A stretch of DNA of 17,816 nt. Origin: Synechococcales cyanobacterium PMM_0002 (GTDB lineage: Bacteria; Cyanobacteriota; Cyanobacteriia; Elainellales; Elainellaceae). Positions within the stretch are counted from its first letter, which is position 1. The number at the start of each line of letters is the position of its first letter. The notes beneath the pieces were generated by a model that was not told the DNA's origin, searched no databases, and saw only the letters and a program-made list of their open reading frames with translations. The DNA is taken from the NCBI GenBank assembly GCA_949127925.1, contig CASBQX010000046.1:1-17816 (forward strand). The letters are read 5' to 3'. A program made the position numbers and the translations under genes. Positions 7,704 through 13,684 of this stretch are shown here, piece after piece.

Positions 7704-8495
7704 GTGATAGGCTACGGTTCTAACTTTGCTTCCAATGCTCAGATACCCGAGTTATTTAAAGGGATTGCCCTATTTACACCGGGTGGAGACCTAATTTATT
7801 GCATTGATCCCCAGAAGCAGAACCGTTGGCATTTGCAGCTTTGCATTGTGCTGCAAGAGATGCTGACCCTGGCAGAACCGCCCCACTTTTTGGTACCGTG
7901 CTATACGGCAACGGTCGATCGCTGGCGCGATCCCCAGACTCAGCAAATCCATACGGTGGCTGAAGCCTACCCGTTTGTGATGCGGCATCAAGCGGTACTG
8001 AATGCCGTTTTTGGGATTGGCACGCTGCATTGGCAGGCGATCGCCCCGCCTGAAGGCTTGTGTGACCCGCTGATGCTCTCCACCTATCAACATTTGTTTC
8101 CGCAACTGTGGCAAGATCACGACTTGGTGATGCGGCTAGATGGTGCGGGTTTAAGCGTGCCAGAGCCACAGCCGCTGGCAGAACTGCCGCCAACCGCTGA
8201 GCCAACCGCTCAGGGCTATGTGCTGCGGCTATATGTCTCAGGCCATACGGCAGCGACAGAGCAGATTTTGCAGAACCTGCATCATTTGCTTAACACCTCA
8301 ATGCAAACGCCCTATACGCTGAAGGTGATCGACATCTACAAAAATCCGGAGCAGGCAGAGTTGGATCAAGTTGCAGCCACGCCAACTCTAGTGCGGGTTT
8401 GGCCGCGCCCGGTGCGGCGGATTGTCGGAAAGTTAGACGATATGGCTAAAGTGCTCCAAGTTTTGGGCACAACGGAACCCTTTAACGCTGGATGA
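7704..8495 (+). CDS. two-domain protein: unknown N-terminal domain plus C-terminal KaiB-like domain
   Basis: The 263-residue product ends in a full KaiB-like domain (residues about 172-255). It begins YVLRLYVSGHTAATEQILQN, continues through TLKVIDIYKNPEQAELDQVAATPTLVRVWP, and ends RPVRRIVGKLDDMAKVLQVL. KaiB is the thioredoxin-like, fold-switching clock protein that binds KaiC; the same domain is the N-terminal sensor of SasA. The KVID, KNP, ATPTL and P-VR-I-G-L landmarks are all kept. Residues 1-150 form a domain I do not recognise (IALFTPGGDLIYCIDPQKQ, then a DRWRDPQTQ segment), joined by a Pro-rich linker at 150-170. It starts at GTG 7704, since no in-frame ATG lies nearby; GGGAAG upstream is a modest ribosome site. 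It is 138 bp after pilT and 1 bp before the nuclease gene. Whether it joins the Kai clock is unknown. Confidence 0.85.
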   Translation: MIGYGSNFASNAQIPELFKGIALFTPGGDLIYCIDPQKQNRWHLQLCIVLQEMLTLAEPPHFLVPCYTATVDRWRDPQTQQIHTVAEAYPFVMRHQAVLNAVFGIGTLHWQAIAPPEGLCDPLMLSTYQHLFPQLWQDHDLVMRLDGAGLSVPEPQPLAELPPTAEPTAQGYVLRLYVSGHTAATEQILQNLHHLLNTSMQTPYTLKVIDIYKNPEQAELDQVAATPTLVRVWPRPVRRIVGKLDDMAKVLQVLGTTEPFNAG

Positions 8496-8496
8496 C

Positions 8497-9669
8497 ATGA
8501 CCCTGAAACCGTCTCAAATCGTCGATCTGCTGAATTCTAAACGCGACGATTTCACCCAATTTGACGTCAAGGCATTGCAGCGGTTGCAGCAATACCGGCA
8601 AGCACTCACCCAGTTTGTCAACCTGTCAGAGGCGGAGCGATCGCGTCTGTTAGCCAAGCATCCGGTAGCGCTGGGAGCACGCCCGCTGGAACCGCTGCCC
8701 GATACAACCCAGGGCATGATGCCATTTGAGCTGGAGTGGCAGAGCCGGGAGCAAAGCCTAGAATGGGTACGCGATCGCCTGACGGGGATTACCACATTTG
8801 CGGTAGATGGCTCTCAGATCTATCCCGGCAAAGACCTGTCGATTCCGGTAGCGCTGGTGCAAATTGGCTGGTTTGAAAACCCGCACCAACCGGGCGGCAG
8901 CTACGAAAAAGACGTGGCCGTCGATATTATGACCCCGCAAGATTTACGAGCAGGCAACAGCGGTGAACCCGTCGATCGCCGCGTCAACATGCGCCGCTTC
9001 CAAATGGAAACGGAGCGGCTGGTGGAATATATCGCCGCCAACTCTAATTCCACCCGCCATTTGGTGTTTCTAGACGGCTCGCTGGTGGCCACCTTCGCCC
9101 GTGGGTTTGAGCCAGAGGTGCGCGAGTTTTACATTAAGTGCCTGGTGCGGCTGCTGCGCGCCAGCGAAACCCATCGGGTGCCGCTGGTGGCCTATATCGA
9201 CACCTCCTATGCCCAAGATCTGACAACAATGCTGCAAACGCTGTTTGAGCTACCCAAATCGGACAGCATTCACGATGCGCAGCTGCTGAACGCTGTCGGG
9301 ATGCAGTGGGGCGATCGCCTCTCCCTGTTCCAATGCCAGCGCGCAGACATCTTAGAAGACTACGAAGACCAGCACGACAAAATCGCCTTCACCTACCTCA
9401 AAACCACCCGCGACACCTACCCGGCTCGGCTCGAAATGCCCCACTGGATGCACGAGGCTGGCCTCGTGGACACGGTGCTCGACTGGGTGCGCGGCGAGGT
9501 GATTGTGGGCGGCGGCTACCCTTATGTAATCGAAACGGCTGATCAAACCGCCGTGCTGCAAACTGCCGATCGCCAAACTTTCTTCCGAATTTTGCAAGAT
9601 TGGGCGGAGCAGCAGCAGGTGAATCTCCGGTTTTCTCGCAAGATGGTGAGCAAAGTTAGACGGCGCTGA
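8497..9669 (+). CDS. nurA: NurA-family nuclease domain protein
   Basis: The 390-residue product carries the NurA domain. In archaea NurA is a Mn-dependent 5'-3' nuclease that works with the HerA helicase in end resection of DNA breaks. Visible acidic motifs are TTFAVDGSQIYPG (Asp104), HLVFLDGSLV (Asp193), VAYIDTSYA (Asp235) and the C-terminal GGGYPYVIETAD segment (338-349), in the order expected for the RNase H-like NurA fold. The N-terminal 90 residues look helical. The ATG at 8497 lies one base after the stop of the KaiB-like gene, so translation is probably coupled. No HerA helicase gene is in the window. Nuclease function is inferred from the motifs. The symbol is given by family only. 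Confidence 0.85.
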   Translation: MTLKPSQIVDLLNSKRDDFTQFDVKALQRLQQYRQALTQFVNLSEAERSRLLAKHPVALGARPLEPLPDTTQGMMPFELEWQSREQSLEWVRDRLTGITTFAVDGSQIYPGKDLSIPVALVQIGWFENPHQPGGSYEKDVAVDIMTPQDLRAGNSGEPVDRRVNMRRFQMETERLVEYIAANSNSTRHLVFLDGSLVATFARGFEPEVREFYIKCLVRLLRASETHRVPLVAYIDTSYAQDLTTMLQTLFELPKSDSIHDAQLLNAVGMQWGDRLSLFQCQRADILEDYEDQHDKIAFTYLKTTRDTYPARLEMPHWMHEAGLVDTVLDWVRGEVIVGGGYPYVIETADQTAVLQTADRQTFFRILQDWAEQQQVNLRFSRKMVSKVRRR

Positions 9670-9673
9670 GCGT

Positions 9674-9689
9674 CAGCCTAAACGGGCTG
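9674..9689. terminator. small shared hairpin between convergent genes
   Basis: CAGCC at 9674-9678 pairs with GGCTG at 9685-9689 around a short loop. It lies just after the nurA stop and overlaps the stop codon of the convergent minus-strand gene. There is no T-tract and the stem is short. Confidence 0.3.
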
Positions 9690-9905
9690 GCACTTTCCGG
9701 CACGAATTAGCCCCACTCGACGGGCGATCGCATCTGACTGCGAGTCGAAGGGGCCCCACTGGCGTTGCGGCTGATCTGTGTCGGCTGGAGGGGCGTCTGC
9801 TGGTGGCTGGCTCGGCACGATGTCGCAATGCCCATCGGCTTGTTTGACGATGTACCACTGATTTGCATCACTCACGTCTGGATCACTCATAGCTCCATTG
9901 CTCAT
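9678..9905 (-). CDS. small conserved cyanobacterial-type protein of unknown function
   Basis: The frame can run upstream to 10073, but that part reads through the palindromic repeat at 9963-9999 and resembles no protein. I start at the ATG at 9905 (75 residues, MSNGAMSDPDVSDANQ); an ATG at 9890 is also possible and neither has a strong Shine-Dalgarno. The body reads WYIVKQADGHCDIVPSQ, a Pro/Asp-rich linker, then WGPFDSQSDAIARRVGLIRA and KCQP at the end. Small cyanobacterial proteins with this pattern are, as far as I recall, common and sometimes labelled as DDE transposase family, a label the sequence does not support, since it is too short. WGPF followed by a helix faintly recalls half of a SPOR domain. 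It converges on nurA. Confidence 0.7.
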   Translation of the reverse strand: MSNGAMSDPDVSDANQWYIVKQADGHCDIVPSQPPADAPPADTDQPQRQWGPFDSQSDAIARRVGLIRAGKCQPV

Positions 9906-9962
9906 AGTTGCGGTACTCAGGTTGGGGGCGGTGCTTATAGCAATTATCGATCTGGTACGGTG

Positions 9963-9999
9963 CAGAGTAGGGGCGAACTGCCGTATCGCCCCTACTCTG
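9963..9999. repeat. interspersed palindromic repeat (diverged copy 2)
   Basis: CAGAGTAGGGGCGA at 9963-9976 is repeated in exact inverse at 9986-9999, with a 9-nt centre ACTGCCGTA. The arms and part of the centre match the palindrome at 3642-3671 (GTAGGGGCGAAC). With a 3-nt bulge on the right, pairing can extend outward through GTGCA/TGCAC to 9960 and 10005. Confidence 0.8.
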
Positions 10000-10096
10000 A
10001 TGCACTTCACTAGCATGAGAGCCACTATAAGACTTGTAAATATTCCAGCTAGCGCCCCTATAAAGCCTACCAATTCAGGCTAAGATGCCAAAGTCA

Positions 10097-10114
10097 ATTT
10101 AGCAATTGCTAAAT
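10097..10114. repeat. 18-bp perfect palindrome upstream of the riboswitch
   Basis: ATTTAGCAATTGCTAAAT is fully self-complementary. It lies at the 5' edge of the cobalamin riboswitch, where the promoter of that transcript is expected. It could be a protein-binding dyad or a small hairpin; no known site is recognised. Confidence 0.55.
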
Positions 10115-10270
10115 CAGGTTGTTTGGGGAACCAGCCCAAGCAGAGTACACGGAGTCATCACGTCTCCATGTGTTTAGGGAAAGCCCGGTGAGAATCCGGC
10201 ACTGTGCCGCAACTGTAATTAAGAGTGCGCCTGCATAAAGCTGCCTCTTATCAGTCAGGATGCCTGCCTT
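10112..10270 (+). promoter_or_regulatory. cobalamin (B12) riboswitch
   Basis: The conserved core of the adenosylcobalamin aptamer is clear. GGGAA is at 10177-10181, GGTG at 10187-10190 and AATCC at 10193-10197; CCGCAACTG at 10207-10215 completes the B12-box segment. A variable stem TAAGAG/CTCTTA follows at 10220-10225 and 10245-10250. The closing AGTCAGGATGCCTGCC is at 10253-10268. CCTG in that end can pair with CAGG at 10115-10118 to close the outer helix, so the 5' boundary is approximate. Such elements normally reduce expression of the next gene when B12 is present. The next gene is the FNR-like reductase. Confidence 0.93.
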
Positions 10271-10289
10271 GCCATGTCCTACTTATCAC

Positions 10290-10307
10290 GCCTGCGATGC
10301 ACAGGTG
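10290..10307 (+). promoter_or_regulatory. ribosome-site hairpin, likely riboswitch expression platform
   Basis: GCCTG at 10290-10294 can pair with CAGGT at 10302-10306 (one G-U pair) around a 7-nt loop. The second arm contains AGGTG (10303-10307), the Shine-Dalgarno eight bases before the ATG at 10316. Folding would hide the ribosome site, which suits translational control by the aptamer just upstream. No T-tract is present, which argues against transcription termination. Confidence 0.5.
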
Positions 10308-10315
10308 CCTTTACA

Positions 10316-11038
10316 ATGCAAAGTTTAGAACTGCTGCGTCCATCTAAGCCGATGGACAGCTCGGCTACGGTATTGTCGTCTGTTTTTATCACGCCCACCA
10401 TTAAGTCAGTGCGGCTGTGGTTGGATCAGCCAGAGTTTAGCTTTCTGCCAGGGCAATCGGTATGGCCTCGGTTTGAGCGAGACGGGAAACGGTTCAGCAA
10501 AATTTATTCGATCGCCTCTTCTCCTGCGTGGTGTCCGGAAGTTGAGCTGTGCATTTCGCGGGTGGGCTGGAGTTCTGCCTACTTGCAAGACCTAGCCGTT
10601 GGAGCCGAGATTGCAGTTCGTGGTCCCTACGGGCTAATGACGCTGGCCGATTTGCCAACCCGGCCTCGGCTTTATATTGCCGAAGGCTCTGGCATTGCGC
10701 CGCTCAAAAGCCAAATTGACTGGCTACGTGAGCGCGACTATGCTTACCCGATCTGGCTGGTGCAGTCGAACCCCGAAACCCCCGACCAGTTGCCCTACCG
10801 AGACTATTGGCGATCGCTACAGCAAACCTGGTCTAATTTTCGCTACCTGGAAGCCATAGAGCAATCTCCCGAAACGGTCTTAGCGCGACACCTGCCACAT
10901 CTCGCGCCGTTTACCCTGCCGCGATTTGACGTAGATATTTGTGCAGTGGGCGATCGCAGTGCCGAAATTCAAGCGGTTGTGCTGGGGCTAGGTGCCAAAA
11001 TTCAGCAGGTACGGTCAGAAAAGTTCTACGCTTTCTAG
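10316..11038 (+). CDS. FAD/NAD(P)-binding ferredoxin-reductase-like oxidoreductase under B12 control
   Basis: The 240-residue product has the ferredoxin-NADP reductase fold. An N-terminal FAD barrel contains FLPGQSVWPRF and the flavin motif KIYSIAS at 62-68 (family RxYSxxS), with a GPYG turn at 103-106. The nucleotide domain has the Gly-rich IAEGSGIAPLKSQ at 121-133 and CAVGDRS near 209. It ends EKFYAF with aromatic residues, as in this family. No 2Fe-2S cysteine motif is present, so the electron acceptor is a separate molecule or protein. An ATG at 10274 is in frame but lies right at the riboswitch end; ATG 10316 with AGGTG eight bases upstream is better. The riboswitch suggests a role in cobalamin use or synthesis, for example reducing Co(II) corrinoids before adenosylation, but this is inference. 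lepB follows after 60 bp. Confidence 0.88.
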   Translation: MQSLELLRPSKPMDSSATVLSSVFITPTIKSVRLWLDQPEFSFLPGQSVWPRFERDGKRFSKIYSIASSPAWCPEVELCISRVGWSSAYLQDLAVGAEIAVRGPYGLMTLADLPTRPRLYIAEGSGIAPLKSQIDWLRERDYAYPIWLVQSNPETPDQLPYRDYWRSLQQTWSNFRYLEAIEQSPETVLARHLPHLAPFTLPRFDVDICAVGDRSAEIQAVVLGLGAKIQQVRSEKFYAF

Positions 11039-11098
11039 GCCGTGAGAGAATGGGAAGACCCTTTAGCGCCGCGACCTGCGGCCATATATAGCCTCGCC

Positions 11099-11776
11099 AT
11101 GCCCACAGAACAGCCAGTCTCAAAGCCCATACCGCCTACTTCACCCGCTCCACCGCCCACCTTCTGGCAATCTCAGCGGGAAAATCTGCAAATTTTGGGC
11201 ATTGCGCTGGTGCTGGCGCTGCTGCTGCGGCTGCTGATTGCTGAACCGCGCTATATCCCATCTGACTCAATGGTGCCGACTCTGGAAATTGGCGATCGCC
11301 TCGTGATCGAAAAGATCTCCTATCGAGTGCGGCAGCCGCTGCGGGGCGACATTGTGGTGTTTGACCCGCCGCCGCTGCTGCAAGAACTGGGGTTTACCCG
11401 CGACCAGGCATTTATTAAGCGGGTGGTGGGCGAACCAGGGCAAACGGTGCAGGTGCACAGCGGCCAGGTGTTAATCGACGGCACGCCCTTACAAGAACCC
11501 TACATTGCCCAATCCCCCGCCTACGAAATGCCGCCTGTGGTGGTGCCCGAGGGCAAATTCTTCGTCATGGGAGACAACCGCAATAACAGCAACGACTCCC
11601 ATGTTTGGGGTTTTTTGCCCAAAGAAAACATCATTGGTCGGGCAGTGTTCCGGTTCTATCCGCTGCGCCGAGCCGGGGCTATCGCGTTCACTTCCGACAG
11701 TGAAAAATCAGCCGACAACCGGGCTGCTCAACCAGCCTCTAAGAAAATTTCAAATAATGCATTAGCTCTGCCGTGA
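11099..11776 (+). CDS. lepB: signal peptidase I
   Basis: The 225-residue product is a type I signal peptidase, which cleaves signal peptides of proteins exported across the plasma or thylakoid membrane. After a Pro-rich N-terminus there is one membrane segment at about 31-48 (LQILGIALVLALLLRLLIAE). The catalytic Ser57 lies in IPSDSMVPTL and the general base Lys107 in FIKRVVGEPG. The conserved MGDNRNNSNDSHVWGF box is at 157-172. The ATG at 11099 fits the family; a GTG at 11042 is in frame but adds an unlikely leader. A small GC hairpin (11068-11082) precedes the start. The last 35 or so codons, Ser/Ala/Lys-rich and past the catalytic domain, overlap the convergent helix-hairpin-helix gene. Confidence 0.96.
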   Translation: MPTEQPVSKPIPPTSPAPPPTFWQSQRENLQILGIALVLALLLRLLIAEPRYIPSDSMVPTLEIGDRLVIEKISYRVRQPLRGDIVVFDPPPLLQELGFTRDQAFIKRVVGEPGQTVQVHSGQVLIDGTPLQEPYIAQSPAYEMPPVVVPEGKFFVMGDNRNNSNDSHVWGFLPKENIIGRAVFRFYPLRRAGAIAFTSDSEKSADNRAAQPASKKISNNALALP

Positions 11777-12281
11777 GAGCAGGCGGCAACGCTAGCCGTT
11801 GCTGCAAGTCCGCCAGATTGCGATACGCTCCAGATCGCTGACGGTGTTGGGCGATCGCCCTAGCCAAAAACAGGTCTACTCCCGGCACCCGAGTCAGAGC
11901 CTCAACCGAAGCGGTGTTGACATTGAGCGTTGAGATCGCAATAGGGCTAGTGGGGTCATAGTAGCAAAACCGCAGCACAGGCTCTAGCGGTTTGAGCCGC
12001 TGCACGGGCAAGCCGAGGGCGGCGGCTATATCGTCTAGGCAGTGAAACTGCACCCCCGACTGGGTTAAGCCAACCAGCGATCGCGCCTGATGAATCGACA
12101 GCCCCGGTAGCCGCAGCCAATCATCCACTCCAGCCAAGTTGGCGTCGATGCTAATGCCCAGCGTGGCCGCTAGCTGAATTTCAGCCATCGACTGCAAGCG
12201 ATAGTACGGATCATTCAGCAGTTTTGCCCGCGTCTGCGTTTCGGGGGTTGCCCGCGCTGGTAGCCAATCTCCCCACCCCAT
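11739..12281 (-). CDS. ComEA-like helix-hairpin-helix DNA-binding protein
   Basis: The 180-residue product has two helix-hairpin-helix regions. The first is at about 48-74 (WLRLPGLSIHQARSLVGL). The second, at 119-176, is ComEA-like: LNVNTASVEALTRVPGVDLF then ARAIAQHRQRSGAYRNLADL. Such domains bind DNA backbones without sequence preference. ComEA itself is the periplasmic DNA receptor of natural transformation, but no signal peptide or membrane anchor is seen here, so this is not a standard ComEA and the cell compartment is unclear. The ATG at 12281 is 30 bp after the stop of the TM2 gene, so the two are probably co-transcribed. Its last 38 bp overlap the 3' end of lepB on the opposite strand; both frames are well supported. 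Confidence 0.85.
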   Translation of the reverse strand: MGWGDWLPARATPETQTRAKLLNDPYYRLQSMAEIQLAATLGISIDANLAGVDDWLRLPGLSIHQARSLVGLTQSGVQFHCLDDIAAALGLPVQRLKPLEPVLRFCYYDPTSPIAISTLNVNTASVEALTRVPGVDLFLARAIAQHRQRSGAYRNLADLQQRLALPPALTAELMHYLKFS

Positions 12282-12311
12282 ATCTGCTATCCCCTTTGGG
12301 TTTCAGCCCGC

Positions 12312-12713
12312 TTAGCCAATCTGGTCGAGCAACTGTCGGCGCTTTTGTTCAAACTCGTACTCAGACAGTAGCCCATCTTGCCGCAGGCTTTCTATCTGCC
12401 GCAGCGCATCGGCGATCGCCCCCACCTGGGCTGGGTCGGTACGTGGCTTGGCGGCAGCCGTATCACTGGGAGACGATGCTAGATTCAAGTTAAAGCTGCG
12501 ATTAAATCTATCCTGCCCCTGCAACACATACCAAACGCCCTCAAAGGCGCTGGCAATTCTGGGAATGGGTGTCCATGACAACAGTAAATACAGCACGCCC
12601 CACTTGGGCTGACCCAGATAAAACTTATGTAAACCTGGCAGCAGCACACCGGCTAATGCTAGGGCGATCGCCGTTTCCCGATTTTTAGTCTGACTTTTGG
12701 ATTGACTGATCAT
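12312..12713 (-). CDS. TM2 and SHOCT domain membrane protein
   Basis: The 133-residue product has a TM2 domain at about 14-66, with two hydrophobic segments (AIALALAGVLLPGLHKFYLG and GVLYLLLSWTPIPRIASAFEG) joined by the family turn GLHKFYLGQ. A polar linker at 70-97 follows. At about 103-131 the segment LRQIESLRQDGLLSEYEFEQ, ending KRRQLLDQI, is a SHOCT domain, a short oligomerisation helix pair. It is probably an inner-membrane protein with a cytoplasmic SHOCT tail. No enzymatic role is known for this architecture. It is the first gene of a likely two-gene unit with the helix-hairpin-helix protein. Confidence 0.88.
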   Translation of the reverse strand: MISQSKSQTKNRETAIALALAGVLLPGLHKFYLGQPKWGVLYLLLSWTPIPRIASAFEGVWYVLQGQDRFNRSFNLNLASSPSDTAAAKPRTDPAQVGAIADALRQIESLRQDGLLSEYEFEQKRRQLLDQIG

Positions 12714-12827
12714 ACGAGATCACAACTGAGTAACTTGTTGCGGAGGCATTCAAACACATACCCTCCATCATAGATAAGAATGTTAGCGGCTGGGCAGCGA
12801 TCGCAGCTCTCAGCCACCCCTAGCCAA

Positions 12828-12871
12828 ATTGAGCTACTGCCAGATTGAGCTACTGCCAGATTGAACTACTG
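12828..12871. repeat. 16-bp tandem repeat, about 2.75 copies
   Basis: ATTGAGCTACTGCCAG occurs at 12828-12843 and 12844-12859, followed by a partial copy ATTGAACTACTG at 12860-12871 with one change. It lies upstream of the TM2 gene. It is probably a slippage product. Confidence 0.9.
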
Positions 12872-12983
12872 ATTACATTCTCAGTCTGAACTCGCAGGCA
12901 TCTCGATCTAAACCCTCGCTGCCAGAGGTAATCCCAATCACCTCTCACTGCCCCCACACGTAGAAGAGTTGGCACTAGTACCC

Positions 12984-13072
12984 ACGGTTCGTAGCAAAAC
13001 ATACTTTAGTAGATCGTTTTTTACGGATTAGTCATTTGCTGAACCGTTTACTAGTAATGATTATGATCTACT
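12984..13072 (+). ncRNA. candidate structured RNA: interleaved inverted repeats
   Basis: Two inverted-repeat pairs alternate as a-b-a'-b'. Pair a is ACGGTTCGTAGCAAA (12984-12998) with TTTGCTGAACCGT (13035-13047), 13 pairs with a 2-nt bulge. Pair b is AGTAGATC (13008-13015) with GATCTACT (13065-13072), extendable by G-U pairs. If transcribed, this order gives a pseudoknot. No known RNA family is recognised, and the strand is arbitrary. Confidence 0.25.
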
Positions 13073-13085
13073 GAGGCTATAGTGG

Positions 13086-13164
13086 CTCCCTTATTGATAC
13101 ATTGGATAGAGGGAGTGCTTTACGATCTCTTCGCGTGGGTTTTATTGTATTTATACAAACTCAC
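13086..13164 (+). ncRNA. two consecutive hairpins (candidate RNA or regulatory element)
   Basis: CTCCCT at 13086-13091 pairs with AGGGAG at 13110-13115. GTGGGTTT at 13135-13142 pairs with AAACTCAC at 13157-13164 with one G-U, and GTAT/ATAC inside it extends the stem. A -10-like TATAGT lies at 13078-13083 but so close that it would not produce the whole first hairpin. Function is unknown. Confidence 0.22.
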
Positions 13165-13684
13165 CTGCTTTGATTGACTACCGGGGTGGCGATCGCCCTC
13201 ATAATTATAGGATGCTGATTAGTCTCATGTTGCTCACTACTTAACATGGCTCGATTTTGCATCTGGAACGATTGCTGCTTCATTCGTTAAACGTTGATTT
13301 TTCTGGGTTACCTGTGCTGCTTTGCCCTAAGGCAGATTTATCAACGCATTCGTCGATTCAGTACGTGCATTTTTACGGTCTACCCCTCTAAGTCCGCAGA
13401 CTATGTTTTCTGTTGTGGGGATAGAAGTTGGTTGATTGAGTTAACTGCTTTTCCGAAGAAAATTTCTCCAGCGTCAATTCCATGCCTCGGCCTCATGCCT
13501 CGGTAAATACCTCAGGATGAAGCTTGTTTTTGGCTAAAATGTCAGCTTTATGCATGAATAAGGACGAACGTCAACCTCAAAAACACTTGAAAGAGCTGCT
13601 ATCCTTTACCTAAAGTGTATGGCGATCGCATCCCTACACAACCTTGGAAATTAGTCTAGACTTCCTTACCCAAGACGCTCATCG

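Larger units (their letters stand above)
12714..13684. other. long intergenic region without a convincing gene
   Basis: About 970 bp lie between the divergent TM2 and J-domain genes. Open frames here are short and not protein-like. The region holds a 16-bp tandem repeat (12828-12871), an inverted repeat AGAGGT/ACCTCT (12924-12929 and 12940-12945), interleaved inverted repeats and hairpins (12984-13164), a HIP1-type site near 13191-13200, and a CATGCCTCGG direct repeat near 13481-13502. The last 150 bp should contain the promoter of the J-domain gene, but no clear pair of boxes was found. The density of structure allows an unannotated RNA. Confidence 0.6.

Noticed and set aside
9906..10073. 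N-terminal extension of the small minus-strand protein
   Set aside because: It is translated from the palindromic repeat and the AT-rich spacer; similarity to the conserved body starts only after 9905.
10274..10315. Earlier ATG for the FNR-like gene
   Set aside because: It lies right after the conserved riboswitch end and lacks a ribosome site, whereas ATG 10316 has AGGTG at the right distance.
12828..12871. Possible CRISPR-like repeats
   Set aside because: The units are 16 bp and directly adjacent with no spacers; it is a simple tandem duplication.
13294..13506. 70-codon frame in the large intergenic region
   Set aside because: It starts with TTG, has no ribosome site and the translation is rich in Cys and rare patterns; most likely chance.
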